Program-made: the position numbers and the translations under genes
Assembly (NCBI GenBank): GCA_019232985.1
Contig: JAFAMW010000027.1
Coordinates: forward strand, 1-55,323
DNA from: Roseateles sp.
GTDB lineage: Bacteria > Pseudomonadota > Gammaproteobacteria > Burkholderiales > Burkholderiaceae
Direction of reading: 5' to 3'
DNA: 55,323 nucleotides
Shown here: piece by piece, positions 8,786 through 17,446 of the stretch
Layout of the letters: the number at the start of each line of letters is the position of its first letter
Position numbering within the stretch: the first letter of the stretch is position 1
The notes under the pieces: generated by a model
The model's database searches: none
What the model was told of the DNA's origin: nothing
What the model saw: the letters and a program-made list of their open reading frames with translations, nothing else

Positions 8786-11347
8786 TCAGGCCGCCGCGAT
8801 GCGCTTGGCCAGGTGCGCGAGCGCTTCCTCGACCTGGTCGACGAGCACGAGGCACAGGTCGCCGGGCTGCAGGCGGTCGAGCGCCGTGTCGATCGCGACG
8901 AACTCGCCGCGGATCTCGTCGACCCGGCGCGTGCGCTTCGCGCCTTCGAGGCCCTGGCGCAAGAGCGCGAGCACCTCGCCGTCCTCGCGGCCGCGCTGGC
9001 ACGCGTCCTGGAACAGCACGACCGTGTCGAAGGCCTTGCCGAGGATCTGCGTCTGCGCGCGGATGTCCTCGTCGCGACGGTCGCCGGCGCCGCTGATCAC
9101 GACGCTGCGCTGCTTGGCCGGCAGCGCCTCGACGGCAGCGACCAGGGCGTGCATCGCGTCGGCGTTGTGGCCGTAGTCGGCGATCACGGTGGCGCCGCGG
9201 AAGTCCATCACGTTGAAGCGGCCCGGCACGTTGTCGACGTCGTTGGAGAAGCTCGCGACGCCGCGGCGGATCGTGTCCCAGTCGAGGCCGACGCCCCAGC
9301 CCGCGGCGACGGCGGCCATCGCGTTCTCGACCTGGAACGGGATCGTGCCGGCGCGCGTGAACGGGATGTCGCGCAGCGGGATGGTCTCGCGCCACGCGCC
9401 CTGCGCGGCGACGAGCATGTCGCCGTCGACGAACACGCAGCGCTTGCCCTGCGAGCGGTGCGCGGCCATCAGCGGGTGATGCCGGTCGGCCGCGAAGAAG
9501 ATGATCTGGCCCGGGCAGGTCGACGCCATCGCCGCGACGACCGGGTCGGCCGCGTTGAGCACGGCGTAGCCGGTCGGCGCGACGTTCTGCACGATCACGC
9601 GCTTGACGAGCGCGAGGTCCTCGACGGTCTCGAGGAAGTTCATGCCGAGGTGGTCGCCCGCGCCGAGGTTGGTCACGACGGCGACCTGGCAGCGGTCGAA
9701 GCCGAGGCCCTCGCGCAGCACGCCGCCGCGCGCGGTCTCGAACACGGCGGCCTCGACGTCGGGGTGCATGAGCACGCTGCGCGCGCTCTTCGGGCCCGAG
9801 CAGTCGCCGCTGTCGATCTGGCGGCCGTTGACGTAGACGCCGTCGGTGTTCGTCATGCCGACCTTGAGGCCGCAGGTCGCGAACAGGTGGGCGGCCAGGC
9901 GCGTCGTCGTCGTCTTGCCGTTCGTGCCCGTCACGGCGACGACCGGGATGCGGCCGTCCTCGCCCTTGGTGCCGAACAGGTGGTTGACGATCGCCTCGCC
10001 GACGTTGCGGCCCTTGCCGTAGCTCGGGCTCAGGTGCATGCGCAGGCCCGGCGCGGCGTTGACCTCGACGACGCCGCCGCTCTGCTCTTCGAGCGGGCGC
10101 AGCACGGTCTCGGCGACGACGTCGACGCCGCACACGTGCAGGCCGACGACCTGGGCCGCCGCGATCGCGCGCGCCGCGACCTCGGGGTGGACGTCGTCGG
10201 TCACGTCGGTCGCGGTGCCGCCGGTCGAGAGGTTGGCGTTGTTGCGCAGGATCACGCGGCGGCCCTTCTCGGGCACCGACTCGGGCGTCAGGTCCTGCAG
10301 CGCGAGGCGTGCGACGGCGATGTCGTCGAAGCGGATCTTGGTCAGCGAGGTCGCGTGGCCGTCGCCGCGGCGCGGGTCGGCGTTGACCTTGTCGACGAGC
10401 TGCTTGACGGTGAGCTTGCCGTCGCCGATCACGTTGGGCGGGTCGCGGCGCGCCGCGGCGACGAGCTTGTCGCCGACGACGAGCAGGCGGAAGTCGCCGC
10501 CGGGCAGGTATTTCTCGACCATCACCTGGCCGATCTCGTCGGCGGCCTTGTAGGCGATCTCGATGTGCTCGCGCGTCGCGACGTTCACCGTCACGCCCTT
10601 GCCCTGGTTGCCGTCCTGGGGCTTGACGACGACGGGCAGGCCGACCTCGAGCGCGGCGGCCCAGGCGTCGGGCACGTCGCGCACCGGGCGGCCGACCGGC
10701 ACGGGCACGCCGGCCGACTGCAGCAGCCGCTTGGTCAGGTCCTTGTCCTGGGCGATCGACTCGCTCACGGCGCTCGTCGCGTCGACCTCGGCGGCCCAGA
10801 TGCGGCGCTGCTTCGCGCCCCAGCCGAACTGCACGAGGCTGCCCTGCGTGAGGCGGCGGTAGGGCACGCCGCGCGCGGCGGCGGCCGTCACGATCGAGCC
10901 GGTCGACGGGCCGAGGCGCAGGTCCTCGTCGAGCTCGCGCAGCTCGGCGAGCGTCGCGTCGGTGTCGAAAGCCTCGCCGTCGCGCGCGGCCGCGACGAGG
11001 CGGCAGGCCGCGTCGAAGGCCTTGCGGCCGACTTCTTCCTCGCTGTACTCGACGATGACCTGGTAGGTGCCGGCCTCGCGCGTCTTGTGCGTCTGGCTGA
11101 ACGTGACCGGGCAGCCGGCCTGGGCCTGCAGTGCGAGCGCGGCCTGCTCGAGCACGTCGGCGAGCGAGAGGTCGGCGTCGGGCGCGATGCGCAGCGGGCC
11201 GATCGCCGGGAACAGCACGCGCAGGCGCAGCTCGAAACCGGGCAGGGCGGCGATCGAGGCCTCGGTGCAATGCACGACGGCTTCGATCGCCGTGTGGCGG
11301 CTCCACATGTTCGGGCCGCGCAGCGCGCGGATGCGGGAGACTTCCAT
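8786..11347 (-). CDS. cphA: Cyanophycin synthetase with complete ATP sites
   Basis: 853 residues, with AAAGGAA before the ATG. The ATP-grasp domain contains VVVKPQDGNQGKGVTV (about 239-254), and the Mur-ligase-like domain has an intact P-loop GTNGKTTTT (474-482), followed by YGHNADA and the C-terminal ligase lobe. It should add Asp and then Arg to build multi-L-arginyl-poly-L-aspartate, a cytoplasmic nitrogen reserve. The N-terminal domain is unusual: at the position of the HxxEH motif seen in the neighbouring paralogue it has DVLEQ (64-68), so the primer-generating hydrolase site described in some CphA N-domains appears absent. It is the second gene of a two-gene operon, 9 bases after its paralogue. 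Confidence 0.93.
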   Translation of the reverse strand: MEVSRIRALRGPNMWSRHTAIEAVVHCTEASIAALPGFELRLRVLFPAIGPLRIAPDADLSLADVLEQAALALQAQAGCPVTFSQTHKTREAGTYQVIVEYSEEEVGRKAFDAACRLVAAARDGEAFDTDATLAELRELDEDLRLGPSTGSIVTAAAARGVPYRRLTQGSLVQFGWGAKQRRIWAAEVDATSAVSESIAQDKDLTKRLLQSAGVPVPVGRPVRDVPDAWAAALEVGLPVVVKPQDGNQGKGVTVNVATREHIEIAYKAADEIGQVMVEKYLPGGDFRLLVVGDKLVAAARRDPPNVIGDGKLTVKQLVDKVNADPRRGDGHATSLTKIRFDDIAVARLALQDLTPESVPEKGRRVILRNNANLSTGGTATDVTDDVHPEVAARAIAAAQVVGLHVCGVDVVAETVLRPLEEQSGGVVEVNAAPGLRMHLSPSYGKGRNVGEAIVNHLFGTKGEDGRIPVVAVTGTNGKTTTTRLAAHLFATCGLKVGMTNTDGVYVNGRQIDSGDCSGPKSARSVLMHPDVEAAVFETARGGVLREGLGFDRCQVAVVTNLGAGDHLGMNFLETVEDLALVKRVIVQNVAPTGYAVLNAADPVVAAMASTCPGQIIFFAADRHHPLMAAHRSQGKRCVFVDGDMLVAAQGAWRETIPLRDIPFTRAGTIPFQVENAMAAVAAGWGVGLDWDTIRRGVASFSNDVDNVPGRFNVMDFRGATVIADYGHNADAMHALVAAVEALPAKQRSVVISGAGDRRDEDIRAQTQILGKAFDTVVLFQDACQRGREDGEVLALLRQGLEGAKRTRRVDEIRGEFVAIDTALDRLQPGDLCLVLVDQVEEALAHLAKRIAAA

Positions 11348-11356
11348 GTGTTTCCT

Positions 11357-13537
11357 TTAGGCCGCCAGTGCGGGAACGAAGGTATCCATGCCGGCGGCGA
11401 TCAGCTCGGGCGCGATGCCCAGGGCCCAGGCCGTCGCGACGGCGGCGAGCACGCTCGACGCGTCCGCCTCGATGCCGTGCATGACGCAGCGCTTGAGCAG
11501 CGCGTCGACGTTCGCGCCCGAGGTCTCGGACGCGCCCTGGGCGAGCACCGCGGCGCCGCCCTGCAGCAGCACGGCGCGGCCGCCCTGCGCGCGGTGCGCG
11601 GCGATCGCCGGCAGCGCGCCGTCGAGCGCGTAGAACACGACCTCGCCGTCGCTGAGCTCGGCCATGTCGACGAGCAGCGGCTCGGCCGCGTTGAGCACGG
11701 CCGCGCCGTCGGGCAGGACCACGTCGACCTGGGTGCGCATGACCTTGTAGTGGGCGCGCTCGTCCTGCACGTCGTAGGCCTGCGCCACGGCGTTGCGGCC
11801 GCCCATGTCGGTGACGACGCCGACATGGGCGCGGTCGTAGGCGAGGCCGTCGCGCAGGATCGCCTCGGCGCCGTTCTCGACGACGACGGCGTCGATGCCG
11901 CGGTTCATCAGCAGGCGGTGGCCCTGTTCCCAGTTCGCGCAGTCGCGCCGCTCGACGCGGCGCATGCCGAGGAACAGGCCCTCGCGGCTTGCGAGGCCCA
12001 CATGGCGGCCGTTCAGGTGCAGCAGCCACGCGACGAGGCGCGCGACGAGCGCCGTGCCCTGCGAGCCGGCGACGCCGATGACCGGGATGCGGCCGGTGTC
12101 GTCCTCGGCGAACAGGTGGCCGATGATGGCCTGGCCGACCGGCTGCGGGTTGCCGCCGGCGGGCTTCAGGTGCATCAGCAGGCCCGGGCCCGCGTTGACC
12201 TCGACGATCGCGCCGCCGGTCTCGGCGAGCGGCCGCGCGATATCGGTCGTGACGAGGTCGACGCCGGCGATGTCGAGGCCGATCGTGCGCACCGCGAGCG
12301 AGACCGCGTGGGCGACGTCGGGGTGGACCTGGTCGGTGCAGTCGATCGCGACGTTGCCGTTGCGCTGGATCAGCACGCGCTGGCCGGCCGCTGGCACCGA
12401 GGTGACCTCGAGCTGCTGGCGGCGCAGGTCGAGCTGGACCACGCCGTCCTCTTTGATCACGATGCGGTTGAGCGGGCAGTCCTCGGTCAGGCCGCGGCGC
12501 GGGTCGATATTGATCTGGGCGTCGACGAGGGCCTGGACGTCGGACTGGCCGTCGCCGGTGACCCAGGCCTCCTCGCCGCGCGCGGCGGCGACGATCTGGC
12601 CGCCGACGACGAGCAGGCGGTGCTCGTTGCCGGGGATATAGCTCTCGACCAGGACCTCGCTGCCATGTTGCTCGGCGACGGCGTAGGCGGCCATCACGTC
12701 CTCGCGCGTGCGCAGGTCGAGCGTGACGCCGCGGCCATGGTTGCCGTCGGACGGCTTGACGACGACCGGCAGGCCGATTTCCTCGGCCGCCACCCAGGCG
12801 GCCTCGGCGCCGTCGACGGCCTGGCCGTCCGGCACGGGCACGCCGACCGCCTTGAGCAGGCTCTTGGTCAGGTCCTTGTCGCGCGCGATGCCCTCGGCGA
12901 TCGCGCTCGTCATGTCGGTCTCGGCGGTCCAGATGCGGCGCTGGCGCGCGCCGTGGCCGAGCTGCACGAGGTTGCCGTCGTTGAGGCGGATATGCGGGAT
13001 GCGCCGGTCGGTCGCGGCCGCGACGATCGCCGCCGTCGAGGGGCCGAGGTAGCAGTCGTCGAGCTTGTCGCGCACGCGGGCCACGGCGGCCGGCACGTCG
13101 GTCGGCTCGGCGTTGATCACGGCCATCAGCAGCGCGTGGCCCTCGGTCAGGGCCTGGCGCGCGACCTGCTCGTCGCGGGCGCGGAACACCATGCGGTAGA
13201 CGCCGGTCTGAGAGGTCGAGCGGGTCTGGCCGAAGCCGGTCGGCATGCCGGCGAGGTTCAGCAGCTCGATCACGACATGTTCGAGCACATGGCCCATCCA
13301 GGTGCCTTCGTCGAGGCGCTGGAGGAAGCCGCCGCGCTCGCCGACGCCGCAATGGTGCTCGACGAGCGCCGGCAGCGCGGCCGTCAGGCGCTTGTTGAAG
13401 CCCTCGATCTTGTTGCTCGGCCAGTCCTCGAGTTCGCCGAGGTCCAGCCAGGTTTCCAGGACCGGCCGGTAGGTCCACATGTTCGGGCCGCGCAGGTAAT
13501 TGATACGCAGCAGCTTGATATCTTGTTTCTTGCTCAT
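11357..13537 (-). CDS. cphA2: Second cyanophycin synthetase, degenerate Mur-type P-loop
   Basis: 726 residues from the ATG at 13535-13537. The order N-domain, ATP-grasp (VVVKPSDGNHGRGVTL, about 258-273), Mur-like domain is kept, but the P-loop reads GSQGTALVAR (491-500) where the partner has GTNGKTTTTR. The Walker lysine is lost and the C-terminal ligase lobe is about 125 residues shorter. The N-domain retains GHVLEH (82-87), which the partner lacks. Loss of the second ATPase resembles CphA2-type proteins, which polymerise beta-Asp-Arg dipeptides; assigning that activity here is inference. It could instead supply primers or assist the adjacent enzyme. It is the first gene of the operon and divergent from the ABC transporter gene. 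Confidence 0.85.
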   Translation of the reverse strand: MSKKQDIKLLRINYLRGPNMWTYRPVLETWLDLGELEDWPSNKIEGFNKRLTAALPALVEHHCGVGERGGFLQRLDEGTWMGHVLEHVVIELLNLAGMPTGFGQTRSTSQTGVYRMVFRARDEQVARQALTEGHALLMAVINAEPTDVPAAVARVRDKLDDCYLGPSTAAIVAAATDRRIPHIRLNDGNLVQLGHGARQRRIWTAETDMTSAIAEGIARDKDLTKSLLKAVGVPVPDGQAVDGAEAAWVAAEEIGLPVVVKPSDGNHGRGVTLDLRTREDVMAAYAVAEQHGSEVLVESYIPGNEHRLLVVGGQIVAAARGEEAWVTGDGQSDVQALVDAQINIDPRRGLTEDCPLNRIVIKEDGVVQLDLRRQQLEVTSVPAAGQRVLIQRNGNVAIDCTDQVHPDVAHAVSLAVRTIGLDIAGVDLVTTDIARPLAETGGAIVEVNAGPGLLMHLKPAGGNPQPVGQAIIGHLFAEDDTGRIPVIGVAGSQGTALVARLVAWLLHLNGRHVGLASREGLFLGMRRVERRDCANWEQGHRLLMNRGIDAVVVENGAEAILRDGLAYDRAHVGVVTDMGGRNAVAQAYDVQDERAHYKVMRTQVDVVLPDGAAVLNAAEPLLVDMAELSDGEVVFYALDGALPAIAAHRAQGGRAVLLQGGAAVLAQGASETSGANVDALLKRCVMHGIEADASSVLAAVATAWALGIAPELIAAGMDTFVPALAA

Positions 13538-13676
13538 CCTCGAGGCCTTGTCGGGAGCCCAGGCGCGATTGTCGGCGGATTGTGGGGTGTTTGCGCGACG
13601 CCGGGCCTCCGCATCGGCCCGGGCCGGCCCGGGAGCGCGCTTTGAGCGAGAATCCGGCCTCCTGAACGCCCAAGCA
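13538..13676. promoter_or_regulatory. Divergent control region of the cyanophycin locus
   Basis: 139 bases separate the synthetase operon from the transporter operon and must hold both promoters. A GC-rich near-palindrome, GGCCCGGGCCGGCCCGGG, lies at about 13616-13633. I found no consensus -35/-10 pair; GACAAT on the minus strand is the best -10-like hexamer. Confidence 0.3.
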
Positions 13677-15983
13677 ATGCTCGAACAACGTCCCGTCGAA
13701 CCCCCGCCCGTGCCGGCCCATCCCCAGTGGCCCGCCCTGCAAGCTCGCCTGTCGAGCGATGAGAACGTTGTCGCCACGCTCGAGGTTGACCTGGACCGGG
13801 CGCTGCGCTTCCGTCACGGCCTGCTCGTGCTCACGAACAAGTCCCTGCACGCGTGGGACGCGGTCGACGCGGCCTGGCAGGCCTGGCCGCTCGCGCCCGG
13901 GCTGACGCTGCAGATCTCCGACCACGCCGGGGTCGGCCAGCTCGAGCTCGTCGACGCCGAGCGGCGCCTGGGCTTCTGGCGCTTCAGCCTGCAGATCAAC
14001 CTGCAGGCCCAGCGCTTCCAGGACGCGTTCGCGCGGCGCGACGAGCCGGTCCGCGCGGCCGCCGAGGAGGTCAGCTACTGCCCGAGCTGCAAGGCGCCGC
14101 TGCCGCCGCTATCCGAGGGTGGGAGCGAAGAATGCCCGACCTGCGCGCGCGAGCTGCACACGCCGCCGTCGACCTGGGTGCTCTTGCGCCTGTGGCGCTT
14201 CGCCCGGCCGTACCAGGGCCAGCTGCTCGCGGGCTTTTTGCTGATGCTCGGCGCGACCGCGGCGACGCTGGTCTCGCCCTACCTGACCATGCCGCTGATG
14301 GACAACGTGCTGATCCCGTTCCAGAACGGCCAGCACATCGACATGACGCGGGTGTCGCTGTACCTGGCCGGGCTGTTCGGCGCGGCCTTCGTTTCCTGGT
14401 CGCTCGGCTGGGCCAAGACCTACATCCTCGCGCTCGTGTCCGAGCGCATCGCCGCCGACCTGCGCACGACGACCTTCGAGCACCTGCTCGGCCTGTCGCT
14501 CGAGTACTTCTCGAACAAGCGCACCGGCGACCTGATGAGCCGCGTCGGCTCCGAGACCGATCGCATCAGCGTGTTCCTGAGCCTGCACGCGCTCGACTTC
14601 ATCACCGACGTGCTGATGCTCGTGATGACGGCGCTGATCCTGTTCTCGATCAACCCCTGGCTGGCCCTGGCGACGCTCGTGCCGCTGCCCTTCATCGCCT
14701 GGCTGATCCACCTCGTGCGCGACCGCCTGCGCATGGGCTTCGAGAAGATCGACCGGGTCTGGGGCGAGGTCACGAGCGTGCTCGCCGACACCATCCCGGG
14801 CATTCGCGTCGTCAAGGCCTTCGCCCAGGAGCGCCGCGAGGCGATGCGCTTCCGCGCCGCGAACAAGCACAACCTCGCGCTCAACGACAAGCTCAACAAG
14901 ACCTGGAGCCTGTTCGGCCCGACCGTGACGATGCTGACCGACCTCGGCCTGCTCGTCGTCTGGGCGTTCGGCATCTCGCTGGTCGGCCGGCACAGCATCA
15001 CGGTCGGCGTGCTCACCGCCTTCCTCGCCTACATCGGCCGCTTCTACGGCCGGCTCGACTCGATGAGCCGGATCGTCTCGGTCACGCAGAAGGCCGCCGC
15101 CGGCGCCAAGCGCATCTTCGACATCCTCGACCACCAGAGCAACGTGCCCGACCCGGCCAACCCGGTCGCGCTCGGCAAGGTCGAGGGCGGCATCCAGCTG
15201 CGCGACATCGGCTTCCGCTACGGCAACCGCGCCGTGATCCGCGGCCTGAACCTCGACATCCGCCCGGGCGAGATGATCGGCCTGGTCGGCCACAGCGGCT
15301 CGGGCAAGAGCACGCTCGTGAACCTGATCTGCCGCTTCTACGACGTGACCGAGGGCTCGATCCAGGTCGACGGCACCGACCTGCGTCGCATCCGCGTCGC
15401 CGACTACCGGCGCCATATCGGCCTGGTGCTGCAGGAGCCCTTCCTGTTCTTCGGCACGATCGCCGAGAACATCGCCTACGGCAAGCCCGACGCGACGCGC
15501 GACGAGATCGTCGCGGCCGCGCGCGCGGCCCACGCGCACGAGTTCATCCTGCGCCTGCCCCAGGGTTACGACAGCCTCGTCGGCGAGCGCGGCCAGGGCC
15601 TGTCGGGCGGCGAGCGCCAGCGCATCTCGATCGCGCGCGCGCTGCTGATCGACCCGCGCCTGCTGATCCTCGACGAGGCGACGAGCTCGGTCGACACCGA
15701 GACCGAGAAGGAAATCCAGCGCGCGCTCGACAACCTCGTCAAGGGCCGCACGACGATCGCGATCGCGCACCGCCTGTCGACGCTGCGCCGCGCCGACCGC
15801 CTCGTCGTGATGGACCGCGGCGAGATCGTCGAGGTCGGCCCGCACGACGCGCTGATGGCGGCGCGCGGCGCGTACTGGCGGCTGTACGAGGCGCAGGCGC
15901 GCCGCATCGATACCGACGACAGCGCGCAGGACGCCGTGGCACCGCTGCCGGCGAACCCGAATCAGCATGTGGTGCAGGGCTGA
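13677..15983 (+). CDS. Cyanophycin-locus ABC transporter with N-terminal zinc ribbon
   Basis: 768 residues. An N-terminal domain of about 130 residues unlike ordinary exporters is followed by a four-cysteine zinc ribbon (C135, C138, C153, C156: CPSC...CPTC). Then come six transmembrane helices (about 175-460) and an ATPase domain with Walker [10 protein letters not shown], signature LSGGERQR and [11 protein letters not shown] half-transporter of the exporter type that would act as a homodimer in the inner membrane. This architecture recurs beside cyanophycin synthetase genes in betaproteobacteria, but its substrate is not established; export or import of dipeptide or arginine is speculation. 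The start at 13677 is the most downstream Met before the conserved N-domain; the ribosome binding site is weak. Confidence 0.88.
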   Translation: MLEQRPVEPPPVPAHPQWPALQARLSSDENVVATLEVDLDRALRFRHGLLVLTNKSLHAWDAVDAAWQAWPLAPGLTLQISDHAGVGQLELVDAERRLGFWRFSLQINLQAQRFQDAFARRDEPVRAAAEEVSYCPSCKAPLPPLSEGGSEECPTCARELHTPPSTWVLLRLWRFARPYQGQLLAGFLLMLGATAATLVSPYLTMPLMDNVLIPFQNGQHIDMTRVSLYLAGLFGAAFVSWSLGWAKTYILALVSERIAADLRTTTFEHLLGLSLEYFSNKRTGDLMSRVGSETDRISVFLSLHALDFITDVLMLVMTALILFSINPWLALATLVPLPFIAWLIHLVRDRLRMGFEKIDRVWGEVTSVLADTIPGIRVVKAFAQERREAMRFRAANKHNLALNDKLNKTWSLFGPTVTMLTDLGLLVVWAFGISLVGRHSITVGVLTAFLAYIGRFYGRLDSMSRIVSVTQKAAAGAKRIFDILDHQSNVPDPANPVALGKVEGGIQLRDIGFRYGNRAVIRGLNLDIRPGEMIGLVGHSGSGKSTLVNLICRFYDVTEGSIQVDGTDLRRIRVADYRRHIGLVLQEPFLFFGTIAENIAYGKPDATRDEIVAAARAAHAHEFILRLPQGYDSLVGERGQGLSGGERQRISIARALLIDPRLLILDEATSSVDTETEKEIQRALDNLVKGRTTIAIAHRLSTLRRADRLVVMDRGEIVEVGPHDALMAARGAYWRLYEAQARRIDTDDSAQDAVAPLPANPNQHVVQG

Positions 15984-15992
15984 GGAGCGCGC

Positions 15993-16472
15993 ATGGCGGC
16001 CAACCTGAATGATTTCTTCGCGCTCGCGCGCAACGCCCACGGCCGGCTCGTGTTCACCGACGCGGCCGGCGTCGAGCATGTCGGCGTCCAGCCGGTGCGC
16101 GCCCATCCGCTCAGCGCGCCCGACGCGGGCATCGCGCTGATCGGCCCGGACGGCCACGAGCTCGCGTGGATCGCGCATATCTCCGAGCTGCCCGCGGCGC
16201 AGCGCGAGCTCGTCGCAGCCGAGCTCGGCGCGCGCGAGCTCGTGCCCGTGGTCGAGCGCATCGTCTCGGTCTCGACCTTCGCGACGCCGAGCCAGTGGAC
16301 CGTGCAGACCGACCGCGGCGAGACCCAGTTCATCCTCAAGAGCGAAGACGACATCCGCCGCCTCGGCGAGGGCCGCCTGCTGATCGCGAGCGGCCACGGC
16401 ATCCATTTCATGGTGCCCGACCGCTTCGCGCTCGACCGGCATTCGCGGCGGCTGCTCGAGCGCTTCCTCTGA
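15993..16472 (+). CDS. DUF1854 protein of the cyanophycin locus
   Basis: 159 residues, with GAGGAG before the ATG and only 9 bases after the ABC gene, so co-translated with it. The body contains GVEHVGVQPVRAHPLSAPD, ISELPAAQRELVAAEL and a C-terminal segment GIHFMVPDRFALDRHSRRLLERFL, the pattern of DUF1854 proteins found next to cyanophycin synthetases. It is soluble, without a signal peptide, and probably acts at the cytoplasmic face of the transporter. No catalytic residues are evident and the function is unknown. Confidence 0.85.
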   Translation: MAANLNDFFALARNAHGRLVFTDAAGVEHVGVQPVRAHPLSAPDAGIALIGPDGHELAWIAHISELPAAQRELVAAELGARELVPVVERIVSVSTFATPSQWTVQTDRGETQFILKSEDDIRRLGEGRLLIASGHGIHFMVPDRFALDRHSRRLLERFL

Positions 16473-16478
16473 TTCCGG

Positions 16479-16504
16479 AGCCGGCGCCGGCACGCGCGCC
16501 GGCT
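16479..16504. terminator. Hairpin between convergent genes
   Basis: AGCCGGCGC (16479-16487) pairs perfectly with GCGCCGGCT (16496-16504) around an 8-base loop, between the DUF1854 stop and the end of the convergent XRE gene. No T-run is present, so the terminator function is tentative. Confidence 0.35.
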
Positions 16505-16510
16505 GATCCG

Positions 16511-16792
16511 CTAGGCGGCCTTGCGCACGCGCATCTCGATGCGCAGGCCCGCGGCAGCGGCCATGTTGACGAGCGTGTCGAGCGCGAAGCGGTCGATACG
16601 CCCTCGCACGAGGTCGGAGACGCGCGGCTGCGTCACGCCCAACAGCTTGGCGGCCTGAATCTGGCTCAACTGCGACGATTCGATATGCGTCTTCAGCGCC
16701 ATCATCAGCTTCGAGCGCAGCTTCATGTTCTCGGCGGCCTCGGGCGAGTCTTCGATTGCGTCCCAGACGCTTGCGGTTCGGTTCTCGGCCAT
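16511..16792 (-). CDS. XRE-family regulator, antitoxin-like (HigA/COG5606 type)
   Basis: 93 residues. A helix-turn-helix is clear in LSQIQAAKLLGVTQPRVSDLVRGRIDRFALDTLVNMAAAAGL (about 42-83). This form usually is the antitoxin of HigBA-type toxin-antitoxin pairs, encoded just downstream of a small toxin gene. Here no toxin frame is found on either side: the upstream DNA belongs to the divergent DUF1203 gene. It is therefore a solitary regulator or an orphan antitoxin. The ATG at 16790-16792 lacks a close ribosome binding site; GGGAG lies about 15 bases upstream. Confidence 0.8.
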   Translation of the reverse strand: MAENRTASVWDAIEDSPEAAENMKLRSKLMMALKTHIESSQLSQIQAAKLLGVTQPRVSDLVRGRIDRFALDTLVNMAAAAGLRIEMRVRKAA

Positions 16793-16965
16793 GCAACGAA
16801 TATATGAACTCCCGAGGGCGTGCGGCGGGTCTCGAAGGCGGCCTTTGAGCCATGTCAGCGCATATTGGGTTGCTTCCACCGCGCGCTGAACGACGCGTCC
16901 GGATCCAGCCAGACGCGGGCGGCCGAGCCCGCGACGATGCGGCCATTGCAGACAAGGAGATCGCA

Positions 16966-17433
16966 TTGGACTACCGGATCCTCGGGCTCGACCCCGCCCC
17001 CTTCGCGCCGTTCTACGGCTTGTCGGACGACGAATTGCAGGCGCTCGGCGCGCAACGCGTGCCCGTGAATACGCCGCGCAGCGCGCCGGACCGCGTCGAG
17101 CTGCGCGACGCCGACCCCGGCGAATCGGTGCTGCTGCTGAACCACGAGTACCTGGACCTGCCGAGCCCCTACCGCGGCCGGCACGCGATCTTCGTGCGCG
17201 AGGGCGCGACGCAGCGCTACGACCGCGTGAACGAGTTGCCCGAATGCATGCGCGCTCGCATGCTGTCGCTGCGCGCGTTCGACGCGGCGGGCATGATGGT
17301 CGACGCCGCGCTGGCGCAGGACGACGCCGTCGAGCCGCTGATCGAGCGCCTGCTCGCGCGGCCCGAGGTCGCGTTCGTCCACGCGCATTACGCGCTGCGC
17401 GGCTGCTACGCGGCGCGGATCGAACGGGCGTGA
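16966..17433 (+). CDS. DUF1203 protein, TTG start
   Basis: 155 residues. The start is a TTG at 16966, because AAGGAG precedes it by 7 bases and the conserved N-terminus YRILGLDPAPFAPFYGLSDDEL begins directly after it; an ATG further upstream would add an unrelated tail. The remaining body (ESVLLLNHEYLDLPSPYRGRHAIFVRE and VHAHYALRGCYAARIE) matches the DUF1203 family. Several conserved His and Arg residues are present, but no reaction is known. It is soluble. It is divergent from the XRE gene by 173 bases and convergent with the desaturase gene. Confidence 0.82.
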   Translation: MDYRILGLDPAPFAPFYGLSDDELQALGAQRVPVNTPRSAPDRVELRDADPGESVLLLNHEYLDLPSPYRGRHAIFVREGATQRYDRVNELPECMRARMLSLRAFDAAGMMVDAALAQDDAVEPLIERLLARPEVAFVHAHYALRGCYAARIERA

Positions 17434-17446
17434 GCGCGCTCCGCTG

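Noticed and set aside
8813..13645. A plus-strand open frame of 1610 codons antisense to both cyanophycin synthetases
   Set aside because: Long stop-free frames opposite very GC-rich genes are expected; the product is Arg/Val/Asp-rich with no domain, while the minus strand encodes two clear enzymes.
13500..13676. Longer N-terminus for the ABC transporter starting at 13500
   Set aside because: It would overlap the start of the divergent synthetase gene, and the added residues are unlike the conserved N-domain.
16855..17388. Minus-strand frame of 177 codons opposite DUF1203, considered as the missing toxin of the XRE gene
   Set aside because: Its composition is Arg/Val/Ala shadow-like, with no RelE/HigB motifs, and the opposite strand encodes a recognisable DUF1203 protein.
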